Counted from the stretch's first letter, positions 55,025 to 63,622 are shown. The stretch: DNA of 64,000 bases from Flavobacterium inviolabile (GCF_013389455.1 NZ_CP058278.1:2666001-2730000), one strand, 5' to 3'. Translations and numbers: made by a program. Notes: generated by a model from the sequence alone, not told the origin.

Positions 55025-57754
55025 ATGAAAAAAATTTACTTTTTGCTCTTCCTGATGGTCGGCCTGACCGTCAAGGCGCAAACGCTGTATCCGTATTTGC
55101 AGAATGTCACGCCGACATCCATTTACGTCACCTGGAAAACCGAAAACAACACCGAATCGATTGTAGAATATGGAACTGCTGCAGCCGATCTGAATGTTAC
55201 CGTTACCGGAAACACGAACATCTTTACCGATTCCGGTTATCCCGGAAACTATTATTACCACAGTGTAAAGCTGATTAATCTTGCGCCGAACACGAAATAT
55301 TATTACAAAATAAAAACCGGCAGCAATACTTCTGCGGTTTATTCTTTTAAAACCCTGCCCAATCCCGGACAGGCAGCTACAGCCGACGGGCATATCCGCT
55401 TTTTTATCATGGGAGATAACCAGCTAAAGGCTGTTCCCCGTTATGATTCGCTGGTGGCGGCAGCCAAAAGAAAAGTTCAGGAAAAATGGGGCGCACCGGA
55501 AGACCATATCGCGATGACATTCATGGTAGGGGATCAGGTCGATGTGGGAACACTGGATCATTATGAACACGTACATTTTAAAAAGAACCGCTCATTATCC
55601 GGTAATGTACCGATTCAGACAACTGTTGGGAATCACGAAACTTACGGAACTTTAGGAATGCAGTCTTACTATGACCATTTCTATATCAGTGAACTAACGT
55701 ATAAAGGGATTGCTTCAGGAACCGAAAATTACTATGCCCAGCAAGCCGGAAACGTATTGTTTATCAGCCTGAGCTCGGAACACACCGGAGCGGCACAAAT
55801 GAACTGGCTGCAACAGGTGGTAACGGCTGCCAATGCCGATCCTACGGTAGACTGGATTTTTTCATTAAGCCACAGACCGTATCAGGCAGAGCAATATGTG
55901 GGTGATATCTCCACATGGGTACGAAACTCGGCTGTTCCTTTATTGGCAACTTCATCAAAATACAGCATGCACATTGGGGCACACCACCATTTGTATCACA
56001 GAGGGCAGTTAAAGAACACACCAAATTACAATATTATTTCCGGAGGAACCGCCTGGGATCAGTATTGGGGAATGTCATCGGAACAGGATTTTGATGACGT
56101 GCAGAAAACGATCTGTAACTGGATTTACCAGATTGTGGATATTGATGTTGTCAATGGTAAAATGGACGTAGAAAGCTATTCTATCGGAAGTGTGGACCAA
56201 TGGAAAAACAACCAGCTGATGGATGAATTCCACCGTTATAAAAACAAACCGGCTCCGGAAAAACCATCCATTCAGAACACCTTTACCGGAAATACAACAT
56301 TGCCGGTAACTATTGAAGGAAGTCCGTATACCACAACTGCTGCGGAATTATTAAACACCAGCCAGTTTGTGATTTCAAAAACATCCGATTTTAATATCAT
56401 TACCAAAGAAGTATACCGTGATTTTGAAAACCTGTTTGGAATGTACCAGACACAAAAAGATTCAACAGCAGATCGCAATCTGGGTGTGGATATCACCAAA
56501 ATGACACTGGCGTCTAATTCGATTCCGAACGGACAATATTATGTAAAACTGCGTTACAGGGATCGCAACCTGGAATGGTCACCGTGGAGTGATATTAAAA
56601 CATTTACGATTACCGGTAGTAATGTGGTGAATACAACCATCGTGACCGATTCTATTGCGTATGCTCAGAATGCGCCTATTAAAGTAAACTACAGCGATGC
56701 TCCGGCAAGTACTTCCACATGGATTGGTTTGTATAAAGAAGGGCAGACTCCGGGTTCGGCTTCACCTTCGCAAACCTGGCAATATACCAATGGAAACCCG
56801 ACCGGAACGATAACTTTTGCTAACGGTCTGGCAACAAAAGGGCGCTATTTTGCCGCTATATTTTCAAACGGAGGGTATACCGAAATTGCTCCGCGTCAGT
56901 TCTTTTATGTAGGTCCGGTTCCTGTAGTGGCAACCAGTCAGGAAGAATATCCGGTGGGAACAGCTGTGAACGTAACATTCAGTAACGGACCGCAATTGCT
57001 GAAAGACTGGATCGGTATCTATAAAATGGGGCATATCCCGGGTGAAGTAACGGCTACAGCTTACCAGTATGTTACAACTACTTCCGGAAGTTTAACGTTC
57101 AATAACCTGCCTACAGGCTATTATTATGCGCAATATTATCTGCAGGACGGTTATAACGCCATCGGGAACAAAGCTTTCTTTAAAGTAGGAAACCTGGTAA
57201 CCGATTTATGGATCAACAAACCGGTATATGATTTGGGAGAGCAGATTGTTGCTTCGTGGACCGATGCTCCGGGTATTGTAAAAGACTGGTTGGGGATTTA
57301 CCATGAAGGGGAGAACCCGAATATTGATCCGCTATTGAGCTATACTTATTTTAACGGACAGGCAGAAGGTACCTTAGCCTTGACCGGAACGGCATTGCCA
57401 ACAGCAACCGGGAATTATTTCCTGGTGATGTTTACCAACGATTCTTACAATGAAGTATCCAATCGTGTTTCTTTTGAAGTAATCGACGGAACTTTGGGAA
57501 CCAATCCTTTTAAAATTGACAACGGTTTAAAAGTATATCCGAATCCTACCAATAATGTCAATCAAACGATTGTACAATCGGATTATCCTATTGATGAAAT
57601 CGAGATTTTCAATACGGAAGGGAAATTAATGTATGCAACTAAAAATGTGAATAACAATAAATATTCCCTGATCACTCAGGATTTACCAACAGGTGTTTAT
57701 ATTTTAAAGATTCATTCCAGAAAATTGTTTACAGCAAAGCTGATTGTTAAATAG
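55025..57754 (+). CDS. purple-acid-phosphatase-like metallophosphoesterase with T9SS sorting domain, 909 aa
   Basis: Signal peptide to about residue 19. An FN3-like PAP N-domain (20-110, YPYLQNVTPTSIYVTWKT) precedes a calcineurin-like phosphoesterase (125-390). Metal ligands are seen in MGDNQ (Asp131), GDQVD (Asp170), GNHE (202-205), LSHRP (His283) and AHHH (320-322). Residues 536-820 are three tandem domains of about 95 residues, each with a WIGLY/DWIGIY motif (566, 661, 754). Residues 834-909 are a type A T9SS C-terminal domain (LKVYPNPTNN...GVYILKI), so it is secreted by the gliding-linked type IX system. A -7 box TACTTTTG is at 54992-54999. Confidence 0.93.
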   Translation: MKKIYFLLFLMVGLTVKAQTLYPYLQNVTPTSIYVTWKTENNTESIVEYGTAAADLNVTVTGNTNIFTDSGYPGNYYYHSVKLINLAPNTKYYYKIKTGSNTSAVYSFKTLPNPGQAATADGHIRFFIMGDNQLKAVPRYDSLVAAAKRKVQEKWGAPEDHIAMTFMVGDQVDVGTLDHYEHVHFKKNRSLSGNVPIQTTVGNHETYGTLGMQSYYDHFYISELTYKGIASGTENYYAQQAGNVLFISLSSEHTGAAQMNWLQQVVTAANADPTVDWIFSLSHRPYQAEQYVGDISTWVRNSAVPLLATSSKYSMHIGAHHHLYHRGQLKNTPNYNIISGGTAWDQYWGMSSEQDFDDVQKTICNWIYQIVDIDVVNGKMDVESYSIGSVDQWKNNQLMDEFHRYKNKPAPEKPSIQNTFTGNTTLPVTIEGSPYTTTAAELLNTSQFVISKTSDFNIITKEVYRDFENLFGMYQTQKDSTADRNLGVDITKMTLASNSIPNGQYYVKLRYRDRNLEWSPWSDIKTFTITGSNVVNTTIVTDSIAYAQNAPIKVNYSDAPASTSTWIGLYKEGQTPGSASPSQTWQYTNGNPTGTITFANGLATKGRYFAAIFSNGGYTEIAPRQFFYVGPVPVVATSQEEYPVGTAVNVTFSNGPQLLKDWIGIYKMGHIPGEVTATAYQYVTTTSGSLTFNNLPTGYYYAQYYLQDGYNAIGNKAFFKVGNLVTDLWINKPVYDLGEQIVASWTDAPGIVKDWLGIYHEGENPNIDPLLSYTYFNGQAEGTLALTGTALPTATGNYFLVMFTNDSYNEVSNRVSFEVIDGTLGTNPFKIDNGLKVYPNPTNNVNQTIVQSDYPIDEIEIFNTEGKLMYATKNVNNNKYSLITQDLPTGVYILKIHSRKLFTAKLIVK

Positions 57755-57780
57755 TGGATTATAAAGGTTCTGTAAACAAC

Positions 57781-57808
57781 AACTCCCGCCAAAAGCGGGA
57801 GTTTTTTT
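57781..57808. terminator. bidirectional terminator between phosphatase and M48 genes
   Basis: Stem AACTCCCGC / GCGGGAGTT with a 5 nt loop and T7 tail. Confidence 0.8.
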
Positions 57809-59861
57809 ATAATAATTGCGTTTGAAAAACCAGGAGTTGCTTTTTAGTATTAAAATAATGTTGCTGTACTAAATAGAGATAATTCCCCAGAACCGTAAAC
57901 AAAATAGAAATATTGGCATCGTTATAGTTATTGTTTGAAAAATAGACAATCTCTTCTGCCAGATAAGCTGTAATGTTTTCCTTAATTTCCGGAGTAATAA
58001 TGCTCTGAATTCCAGGTGCATCCGTAACTTCTTTTAATTTAGTTCTGAAGTGACTTTCATTAATCCTGAAATTTTTCATATTTCTGTTAATGTCATCATA
58101 TTCTAAGGTTTGAAAAACAAAGCTAAATGAACTATAAGTTGTGGTATAAACATTTATTAATTCATCATATTTTGAATCGGCACTAAAAAAACTGTGGTAT
58201 AGCCTTGATAAATTATCTTTATTTGTACGGTCTTCAGATTTGCAATAGAAAAATCTGAAAATGGCAATATCATTTTTCAAAATAAGCTGTTCCAGGTCTT
58301 TTTGTTTGTTTTTTAACTCTGCAACCAATCTTCGTGTATCTCTTATTTTATATTTATTGCCATCATAATCAAACGTTTTGAGTTTAATGGTATTTTCATT
58401 TTCAATTATTTCTTCTAAAGTTCCGATATCTTTTTTCAGGCTGTAAAGCGACAAAATATTATCCATTTTGGAATCATCAAATAATTCTTCAAAGGTTTTT
58501 GTACTTTCTGAAATACTGTTTATTTCGGAATCTACATTAAATGCCAATGGATTATAATTGTCATAATAACCGTTATATACTTCGGGAAAAGCATTTTTAT
58601 CAAAATTGGACTGAAATTCCTGTTCGAAAGCATTTATATTTTGAATAGCCGGTGTTTGCTGATATTCAATAACTTTAAAAAGTTTATCGGTAATCCGTTG
58701 TTGTGTCATTTCAATATTTTCAAACAAGGTATTAGCAAAATTGTTTTCAATATTTACAGACGGAATATTTAATCTGTCAAAAGCTGCAATCCGTTCCTCT
58801 GAGGATGGGTGTGAAGCCCATTGATTTTTGATAACTAATTTTGATTTATTGAATCGATCTAAATTCTGAAAAGTAACATTAGGTATTCCATGCAGGTTTT
58901 CAATTTTATTTTTTGCTGCTAAAAAAGTCATTATAAAAAACTGTTTTGGAAAAATATTATCAGTTGTAATAGCTTCAGAAATTTTACCACTGTAAAAATT
59001 GAGTACTTCATTATAGGACTCATCTGCTAAACTCATTCGTAACATTGAATTTTTCATTGGTTCCGAACCAACAATATTGGCTGCAATTTCATCGGCATGG
59101 AATTCCATTTCCCGGGATAAGCTCATATAGCTGATATTAACAACGTCATACGTTTTTCTTAGAATCCATTGAATTCCACGTACTACTGTTATGGAAATTC
59201 CCATAAAGATGATTGAATAATTACTGGTATTAGCCCATGACTGAACAGACTTTTCATAGGACTCATTGTCATACAGCATATCGTATATAATCTTATTTAC
59301 GTTATATACATAACTTCCTACTTTCATGGATTTTTGAGAGAAATGACCAAATTCATGTGCTAAAATCCCTTTAAATTCCGATATAGTGGTACTATTCACC
59401 AGGCCAAGCCCAATGTGTAAATTCTTTTTTACGGGTAAAAACATACTCCAAAAGCTGGAATTGTAAAATACGGAGGCGTTTACTTCTGAAGATAAATAGA
59501 TTTTTTTAGGGAAATCAGTACCAATTTCAGAGACTAATTCCTGAAGCATGGCATGTAACTTTGGTTCCGATTTAATGTCAATTTCCGTTAGATGGGAATT
59601 ATCGGTTTTATTCTTTTTGAATAAAAATTTGATAAGGAAATAGAGAATAAAAACACCAACACTGGCAATACCCAATCCCAGCATAAGGGTAATTAATGAA
59701 GGCCGTATAGCCACAACGGCTATTGCTCCATATATACAGGCAATAAAGATGCCTATAGCTAAAGCTATTAATAATAAATAAACAGTAATAAAGAATAAAA
59801 TGGCAAACATGGCTTTGGTTGCCATTTGCTTAAAGCGTTTAGAAATTTTGACAGGCTGCAT
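57807..59861 (-). CDS. M48 family metallopeptidase, membrane-bound, 684 aa
   Basis: ATG 59861 (QPVKISKRFKQM). A -7 box TATCTTTG at 59889-59882 on the minus strand places transcription just upstream and excludes the earlier ATG at 59915. Two N-terminal membrane helices (about 17-40 and 45-80) precede the Ste24/HtpX-like domain, with zinc motif HEFGH (169-173) and the third ligand Glu253 in EMEFHAD. The 390-residue C-terminal part is alpha-helical, has the motif NQWASHPSSEERIAAFDRL, and otherwise has no recognised domain. Such proteases degrade misfolded membrane proteins. Confidence 0.9.
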   Translation of the reverse strand: MQPVKISKRFKQMATKAMFAILFFITVYLLLIALAIGIFIACIYGAIAVVAIRPSLITLMLGLGIASVGVFILYFLIKFLFKKNKTDNSHLTEIDIKSEPKLHAMLQELVSEIGTDFPKKIYLSSEVNASVFYNSSFWSMFLPVKKNLHIGLGLVNSTTISEFKGILAHEFGHFSQKSMKVGSYVYNVNKIIYDMLYDNESYEKSVQSWANTSNYSIIFMGISITVVRGIQWILRKTYDVVNISYMSLSREMEFHADEIAANIVGSEPMKNSMLRMSLADESYNEVLNFYSGKISEAITTDNIFPKQFFIMTFLAAKNKIENLHGIPNVTFQNLDRFNKSKLVIKNQWASHPSSEERIAAFDRLNIPSVNIENNFANTLFENIEMTQQRITDKLFKVIEYQQTPAIQNINAFEQEFQSNFDKNAFPEVYNGYYDNYNPLAFNVDSEINSISESTKTFEELFDDSKMDNILSLYSLKKDIGTLEEIIENENTIKLKTFDYDGNKYKIRDTRRLVAELKNKQKDLEQLILKNDIAIFRFFYCKSEDRTNKDNLSRLYHSFFSADSKYDELINVYTTTYSSFSFVFQTLEYDDINRNMKNFRINESHFRTKLKEVTDAPGIQSIITPEIKENITAYLAEEIVYFSNNNYNDANISILFTVLGNYLYLVQQHYFNTKKQLLVFQTQLL

Positions 59862-60046
59862 AATCTTAAAATTAACAGCCTCAAAGATATAGGATTCCTT
59901 TGTTTTTTTAAACAAAATACATTTATGGAAGTATTATATCACAAAAAAACTGATTATGATAACCGGCTTTGTAAATTACTGTTAAAACAGCACATCGTGA
60001 AGATCCGGATTTTTATCAAAAACGCTTTTGGCAATACCTTACCATA

Positions 60047-60784
60047 TTATTTCTTGTTTGTTGTTACTCCAATTATTACTCCAAAATTTCCGTCAGTTTG
60101 TGTCCAACTTTGTTCAGGCAAATAAGTTCTTGAAACAAACCCGTCAAGATACAAAGCGTTCTTACAACCTAATTTTTTAAAGTAGTCAGCAAAGTCGTAA
60201 AAATTTATTTCGCTCCTGGACATTGCAAAAATTAATTTGTTGTCTGGCAAAATTCCAACACCATTTCTAATGTTCAAATTGTTTGAGCCTTCTTTAAAAG
60301 CGGAATGAATTTGTCCGTCAATAACTAACATTGGTCCTGATTGTGTTGCATATTTTATTTGTCTTGTTTCTTTGTATTCAGAAGTCTTACAAATTTTCGG
60401 CAAGTTGTCTGTTGTAATATAAAAAACACCATTTGGCATTAAATAGAAATTTCCGTTTCCTTTTGTAGTGTCCAACGCTATAATTTGTCTCCCATTGTCA
60501 ATAAAAAGTCCTTGTGGTGAGTTGTCTTTTTTAAACATTCCGCCGTTCATAGCAAAATTCAATTTTTTGTTTTTTGTGTCAAGCCAATTTTTAAGGTTGT
60601 CAATACTTTTAAAAATTTCGCCTTTGTCATTTTTCCAATAAAATTTCAGGTCTTGTATTTTTGTGTCAACGGTGTAAGAAACAAATCTCTCATCGGTCTT
60701 AACTTTTGTCTGTCCAAATAGAAAATACCCAACTGTCAGAAGGGCAATAAAAGTTAGCAATATTATAATTCTATTTCTGTTCAC
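60047..60784 (-). CDS. phosphodiester glycosidase family protein, 245 aa
   Basis: N-terminal signal or anchor helix (RIIILLTFIALLTVGYFLFG), then a NAGPA/YigE-like domain: FAMNGGMFKKDNSPQGLFIDNG, TQSGPMLVIDGQ, the NGVGILPDNKLIFAMS motif, and ALYLDGFVSRTY near the end. The family hydrolyses phosphodiester-linked sugars; the true substrate is unknown in bacteria. It is located in an AT-rich cassette-like region and lies between long palindromic spacers, so it is probably an acquired gene. Confidence 0.85.
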   Translation of the reverse strand: MNRNRIIILLTFIALLTVGYFLFGQTKVKTDERFVSYTVDTKIQDLKFYWKNDKGEIFKSIDNLKNWLDTKNKKLNFAMNGGMFKKDNSPQGLFIDNGRQIIALDTTKGNGNFYLMPNGVFYITTDNLPKICKTSEYKETRQIKYATQSGPMLVIDGQIHSAFKEGSNNLNIRNGVGILPDNKLIFAMSRSEINFYDFADYFKKLGCKNALYLDGFVSRTYLPEQSWTQTDGNFGVIIGVTTNKK

Positions 60785-60928
60785 AGATCATTTCTAATGG
60801 TTGCAGACGCCGGGATAAAGCTAACTTACAAATAAAAAGCAAATGTGAAACACATTCAGCGGCGCAAAAAGTACAAAATTCAATTTAGTATTTAACCCCG
60901 CTTTTTGCCAATGCGATGTTATAGGCAG
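60785..60928. other. cassette-like palindromic spacer
   Basis: A locally GC-richer stretch within AT-rich DNA. Minus-strand sequence directly after the small ORF's stop reads ACTGCCTATAACATCGCATTGG, then CAAAAAGCGGGG and later TTTTTGCGCCGCTGAATG. The A5GCGGGG / TTTTTGCGCC parts can partly pair. The same style of spacer separates single accessory genes elsewhere in Bacteroidota, to my knowledge, but it does not fit a canonical integron attC. Confidence 0.4.
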
Positions 60929-61051
60929 TTATTTTTTGTCTTTCCAATTCCACCATTTTAGTTTTTCACTATCTTGTCTGTTCATTGGTGTTTCTGCAAA
61001 ATATACCGCACACCTAAAAACATAAAGTAAACACCTCTCTGTTGCTGTCAT
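60929..61051 (-). CDS. possible 40-aa ORF coupled to the VOC gene
   Basis: Its ATG overlaps the VOC stop codon (TAATG), giving MTATERCLLYVFRCAVYFAE, followed by TPMNRQDSEKLKWWNWKDKK and a stop. The exact start-stop overlap argues for translation. The tail is hydrophilic and tryptophan-rich and looks like a real protein end. It may be the remains of a longer gene. No family is recognised. Confidence 0.35.
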   Translation of the reverse strand: MTATERCLLYVFRCAVYFAETPMNRQDSEKLKWWNWKDKK

Positions 61052-61473
61052 TACAGTTTTACGTTGTCATTTTCGTCAAGTTTCCAAAACGGATTGTAAG
61101 CAACTTCAAACAAATGTCCGTCCAAGTCTTTGAAGTAACCACTATAACCGCCCCAATAAACCTTTTGTGCAGGTTTTACGATTGTTGCACCAAGTTTCGC
61201 AACTTTTTCTAAAATTTCGTCCACTTCTTTTTCCGATTTTGTGTTGTGTGAAATTGTTAGTCCCGAAAATGTTGTTGGCTGATATGTCAATGTTGTATCG
61301 TTTACAAGTTCGTGTATTGGGTGCAACGCTAAAATAATTCCGCCTAAGTCAAATAGCGCTAAACTGTCCGTACTTTTGTCGGATTTTTTCCAGCCAAGTC
61401 CATTTTCGTAAAAGTTTAATGATTTCTGAAAATCATCAGTTCCAAGTGTTATTAAGTTTAGTTTTTGTCGCAT
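61051..61473 (-). CDS. VOC family (glyoxalase/bleomycin-resistance fold) protein, 140 aa
   Basis: ATG 61473 (RQKLNLITLGTDDFQKSLNFY). Two beta-alpha-beta-beta-beta repeats: the first ends in LALFDLGGIILALHP, the second holds GATIVKPAQKVYWGGYSGYFKDLDGHLFEVAYNPFW with the typical D-x-D/DG-H-L-F-E-V motif. Possible metal ligands are the histidine after LALHP-type strands and the Glu of FEVAYNP. Substrate unknown. The reading frame continues 36 codons upstream through a GC-rich palindromic spacer (LSGGGKSGFESL), which is not part of the protein. Confidence 0.88.
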   Translation of the reverse strand: MRQKLNLITLGTDDFQKSLNFYENGLGWKKSDKSTDSLALFDLGGIILALHPIHELVNDTTLTYQPTTFSGLTISHNTKSEKEVDEILEKVAKLGATIVKPAQKVYWGGYSGYFKDLDGHLFEVAYNPFWKLDENDNVKL

Positions 61474-61807
61474 TCGTTGATTTTGTGAAGTTCGGTTGTA
61501 TAATTGCAGAAACTTTGTATCCGTTCGGGCGGGATTTCCGCACAAACTTTCAAATCCCGACTTTCCCCCGCCTGACAGCAAACCGTTTGTTAACAGTAGG
61601 CATTTTGTTATGCTACTTGTTATTTGTTTTGATATGTACCTTCAAGTTTTTTAGATAAGTAAATCTGGCTTTTAGTAATTATATTGATTGTCTATATTTT
61701 TCAGTATATACAACGAAGATATTATTTTTCATTATTTTCAAAATAGCCGAGATGTAAATTTATTTGTTCAACATGCTGATATTAAAATTTACTATATTTC
61801 AAATTAC
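61474..61807. other. cassette-like palindromic spacer between VOC and DUF1569 genes
   Basis: About 330 bp. Near 61510-61615 it is distinctly GC-rich and palindromic: on the minus strand CTGTTAACAAACGGTTTGCTG, then CAGGCGGGGGAAAGTCGGGA, and TCCCGCCCGAACGGATAC. The GGCGGG / CCCGCC arms and CGGGATTTG / AAATCCCG arms can form a long hairpin. The remaining 190 bp toward 61807 is plain AT-rich DNA without a gene. Confidence 0.45.
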
Positions 61808-62257
61808 TTAAACTCCAAATTGTCTCAAATGATGGTCAAAATGTTTCCATTGTACGATTGCCCATTCATTGGGTGTCAATTTTCCAAAAAAAGGATGAGG
61901 GTGTTTAGTGCATTTTTCTAGACCATTTTCATAAAACTGTTTAATAAGTAAGATTGCTTTACTCTTTTCTTTTTCAAAATCTTTTTGGTCTATAAAAGTA
62001 TAGTTTTTACTTGTTGGTGAGTTTTTTGAAAATTGCTTTTTACTTACATAACGGTTTTTAAAAAATCTACCTATAATTTTCCCAATTAACATTCTTTCTT
62101 GGCAATTACTGTCCAATGCAGTTTCTATAAATGCATTTAAATGAGCCAGCATTTGCCCAATGCTCATTTTTCCCCATTTTCTTTGTGTGTTAGGTGTTAA
62201 TTTTTCGACACGGTTTAAAATTTCATCAACATCTATTTTGTTATATAGGTTTTTCAT
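61808..62257 (-). CDS. DUF1569 domain-containing protein (DinB-like fold), 149 aa
   Basis: ATG 62257 (KNLYNKIDVDEILNRVEKL). A four-helix bundle protein with WGKMSIGQMLAHLNAFIE, then FFGKLTPNEWAIVQWKHFDHHLRQFG; the histidines in MLAHL, KHFDHH recall the metal-binding His triad of DinB/YfiT proteins. Function unknown, possibly a thiol transferase or stress protein. Its promoter region is the repeat shared with 5895-6054 (TATATTTG at 62320-62313). Confidence 0.87.
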   Translation of the reverse strand: MKNLYNKIDVDEILNRVEKLTPNTQRKWGKMSIGQMLAHLNAFIETALDSNCQERMLIGKIIGRFFKNRYVSKKQFSKNSPTSKNYTFIDQKDFEKEKSKAILLIKQFYENGLEKCTKHPHPFFGKLTPNEWAIVQWKHFDHHLRQFGV

Positions 62258-62297
62258 TTTTTTTGAAAAATTATTATTTAGTGATATATTGGAATTG

Positions 62298-62476
62298 CTT
62301 TCCGCTAACACTCAAATATACGAAAATTTTTTAGCTTCAAAAAAACAGAATATACGTGTAACAATTTATAAATCAATGTTTTGATTTATTTTTAATTACT
62401 CGTAAGTACTTACAAATAACATTCAATTGAATTCACTTTATCTAAAATGTGAAAGAGGTCAATCTCGTAGAAAGTT
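62298..62476 (-). repeat. promoter-bearing repeat, copy B (inverted relative to copy A)
   Basis: The reverse complement matches 5895-6054 in ordered blocks, from TTTCTACGAGA through AAGTGAATTCAATTGAA and TTTGTAAGTACTTAC to TTTCGTATATTTGAGTGTTAGCGG-type sequence. It contains TTTG-N17-TATATTTG and leads into the DUF1569 gene, just as copy A leads into the gene at 6077. About 56 kb separates the copies. Confidence 0.75.
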
Positions 62477-62574
62477 TAGGTATCAATTTTTTTATTTTCC
62501 GTGAAAAACGAAAAGGTGTTTTAATCACAGGAAAAGATTGTGTTGTTAAAGATGGTCCTATTTGGAATCCATAA
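62449..62574 (+). other. short open frame, possible gene remnant (41 codons)
   Basis: From GTG 62449 the plus strand reads VKEVNLVESLGINFFIFREK, then RKGVLITGKDCVVKDGPIWN and one more residue before TAA. The sequence looks protein-like, but the first 28 bp overlap the inverted repeat and no promoter or ATG is present. It may be the end of a decayed gene. No family recognised. Confidence 0.25.
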
Positions 62575-62661
62575 AAATTGATTATTCCAATCCGATCAAC
62601 CTGATAAAATTAATTCTACAGTATACATAATAACTATTTAGACAGTAATTAAACCGAAAGA

Positions 62662-63255
62662 TTATAGTCTAAATAATTTTAAGATAAGAGGATCTATTTT
62701 TAAATCGGGACGAAAAATCTGGATTCCTTTAATAAAGTGCTTTTGAAGTTCCAGTTCATTACTGATATCATTCCATAATAGATTAGTCTCTATTCTTTTT
62801 ACATTATTCAACCTTTGCAAGTTGATATTTGCTGCCTCAAGGTGAAAATAAATTCCTCTTTGCATCGGATTAAATACCGTAAATTCTTTTGATGATCTAT
62901 AGTATCTCCTTTCCAGTTTTATACCAATATCATAAGTAAGTCCGGAGCTACATAGGCCGGTATATAATACTTTATCCACAAGTTCATCATCGCCATTATA
63001 ATAGAAAACACCATTTTTATTAACAATTATTTTTTTAATCATTGGCTTTTTCTTACTTAGCTGTACTCCGAAAAAGAGTAATAGTGCAAAAAAAAGAACC
63101 AATACGATTAACCCAGGATTATAAGCTCCCATCCAAAATAGAAAAAGAGAACCAAATAGAGGAATGCCCAAAAAGCAGGTAAACATTAAAATCTTAATGC
63201 TAATATTAGCATATTTACACGGCTTTGATTCAACACTGATAAATTCTTTTCTCAT
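62662..63255 (-). CDS. membrane protein of unknown function, 197 aa
   Basis: Two adjacent transmembrane helices (about 20-43 and 48-66) are followed by a soluble domain of about 125 residues (MIKKIIVNKNGVFYYNGDDEL, then RYYRSSKEFTVFNP). The topology resembles PH-like-domain membrane proteins of Bacteroidota, but no family is identified. It is AT-rich, begins 14 bp after the broken S41-like gene, and may once have shared its transcript. Confidence 0.7.
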   Translation of the reverse strand: MRKEFISVESKPCKYANISIKILMFTCFLGIPLFGSLFLFWMGAYNPGLIVLVLFFALLLFFGVQLSKKKPMIKKIIVNKNGVFYYNGDDELVDKVLYTGLCSSGLTYDIGIKLERRYYRSSKEFTVFNPMQRGIYFHLEAANINLQRLNNVKRIETNLLWNDISNELELQKHFIKGIQIFRPDLKIDPLILKLFRL

Positions 63256-63269
63256 AAACTTGTGTTTTG

Positions 63270-63490
63270 TTAAGGATTCGTGTTTCTCTTCTTCTTTTCT
63301 TTTAATTCTTTTTCAAAATCTGTTTTACCAAGGTTTGCAAACATATTTGGATGGATTTCCTCAATATTCTTAAAAAGAAAATTCACTTCATTTTTAAGGC
63401 TATCGGGATTTAATCTTTTTTTCTTGAGCGTTCAAACTTTTCGCAAAAAACAAACAGATAGTTAGAATTATGAATTTTATAATATTTCAT
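63270..63490 (-). pseudogene. truncated, frameshifted S41-peptidase-like gene start
   Basis: An ATG at 63490 (MKYY) leads, after a one-base frame change, into a clear signal peptide KFIILTICLFFAKSLNAQEKK. A second frame change in the A7 tract near 63428-63434 restores LNPDSLKNEVNFLFKNIEEI, then HPNMFANLGKTDFEKELKEK, ending TAA at 63270. The F-L-x-K-x-I-E-E-x-H-P-N pattern is typical of the N-terminal region of Bacteroidota S41 peptidases. Only about 70 codons remain, so the gene is dead or is a small secreted remnant. Confidence 0.5.
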
Positions 63491-63622
63491 TTCAATATTT
63501 CTTGCGTTTTGTATGTTAACCTTATAGCTACCGAGCCGCAGCTTGGCGACAGTGACGGATAAGAAAGCCTAAACTTTCAATAGCGCACTAATCTAAGCAA
63601 CGGCCTTTTATAAGCATTGGAG
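63491..63622. other. cassette-like palindromic spacer
   Basis: The minus strand reads TCCGTCACTGTCGCCAAGCT, then GCGGCTCGGTAGCTATAAGG and TTAACATAC before the broken gene. It is GC-rich against an AT-rich background and has short inverted repeats (GCTGCGGC, GGTAGCTATA). Same style as the spacers at 60.8 and 61.5 kb. Confidence 0.4.

Larger units (their letters stand above)
62258..62661. other. 404 bp spacer without an intact gene
   Basis: Contains the promoter repeat copy B (62298-62476) and the short remnant frame (62449-62574). The last 90 bp before the next gene are AT-rich without visible structure. Confidence 0.5.

Noticed and set aside
59826..60125. Plus-strand open frame of 99 codons over the M48 gene start
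   Set aside because: Overlaps the M48 promoter and the end of the glycosidase gene in antisense; no domain character.
61474..61581. N-terminal extension of the VOC protein (LSGGGKSGFESLCG)
   Set aside because: This stretch is the translation of the GC-rich palindromic spacer and precedes the normal VOC N-terminus.
60785..61615. Integron attC sites in the spacers of the cassette-like region
   Set aside because: GTTA-type and AAC-type motifs occur, but paired R'/R'' boxes with correct order and extrahelical-base pattern could not be found by eye.
63280..63465. Plus-strand open frame of about 60 codons
   Set aside because: Phenylalanine/serine-rich shadow of the minus-strand S41-like remnant.
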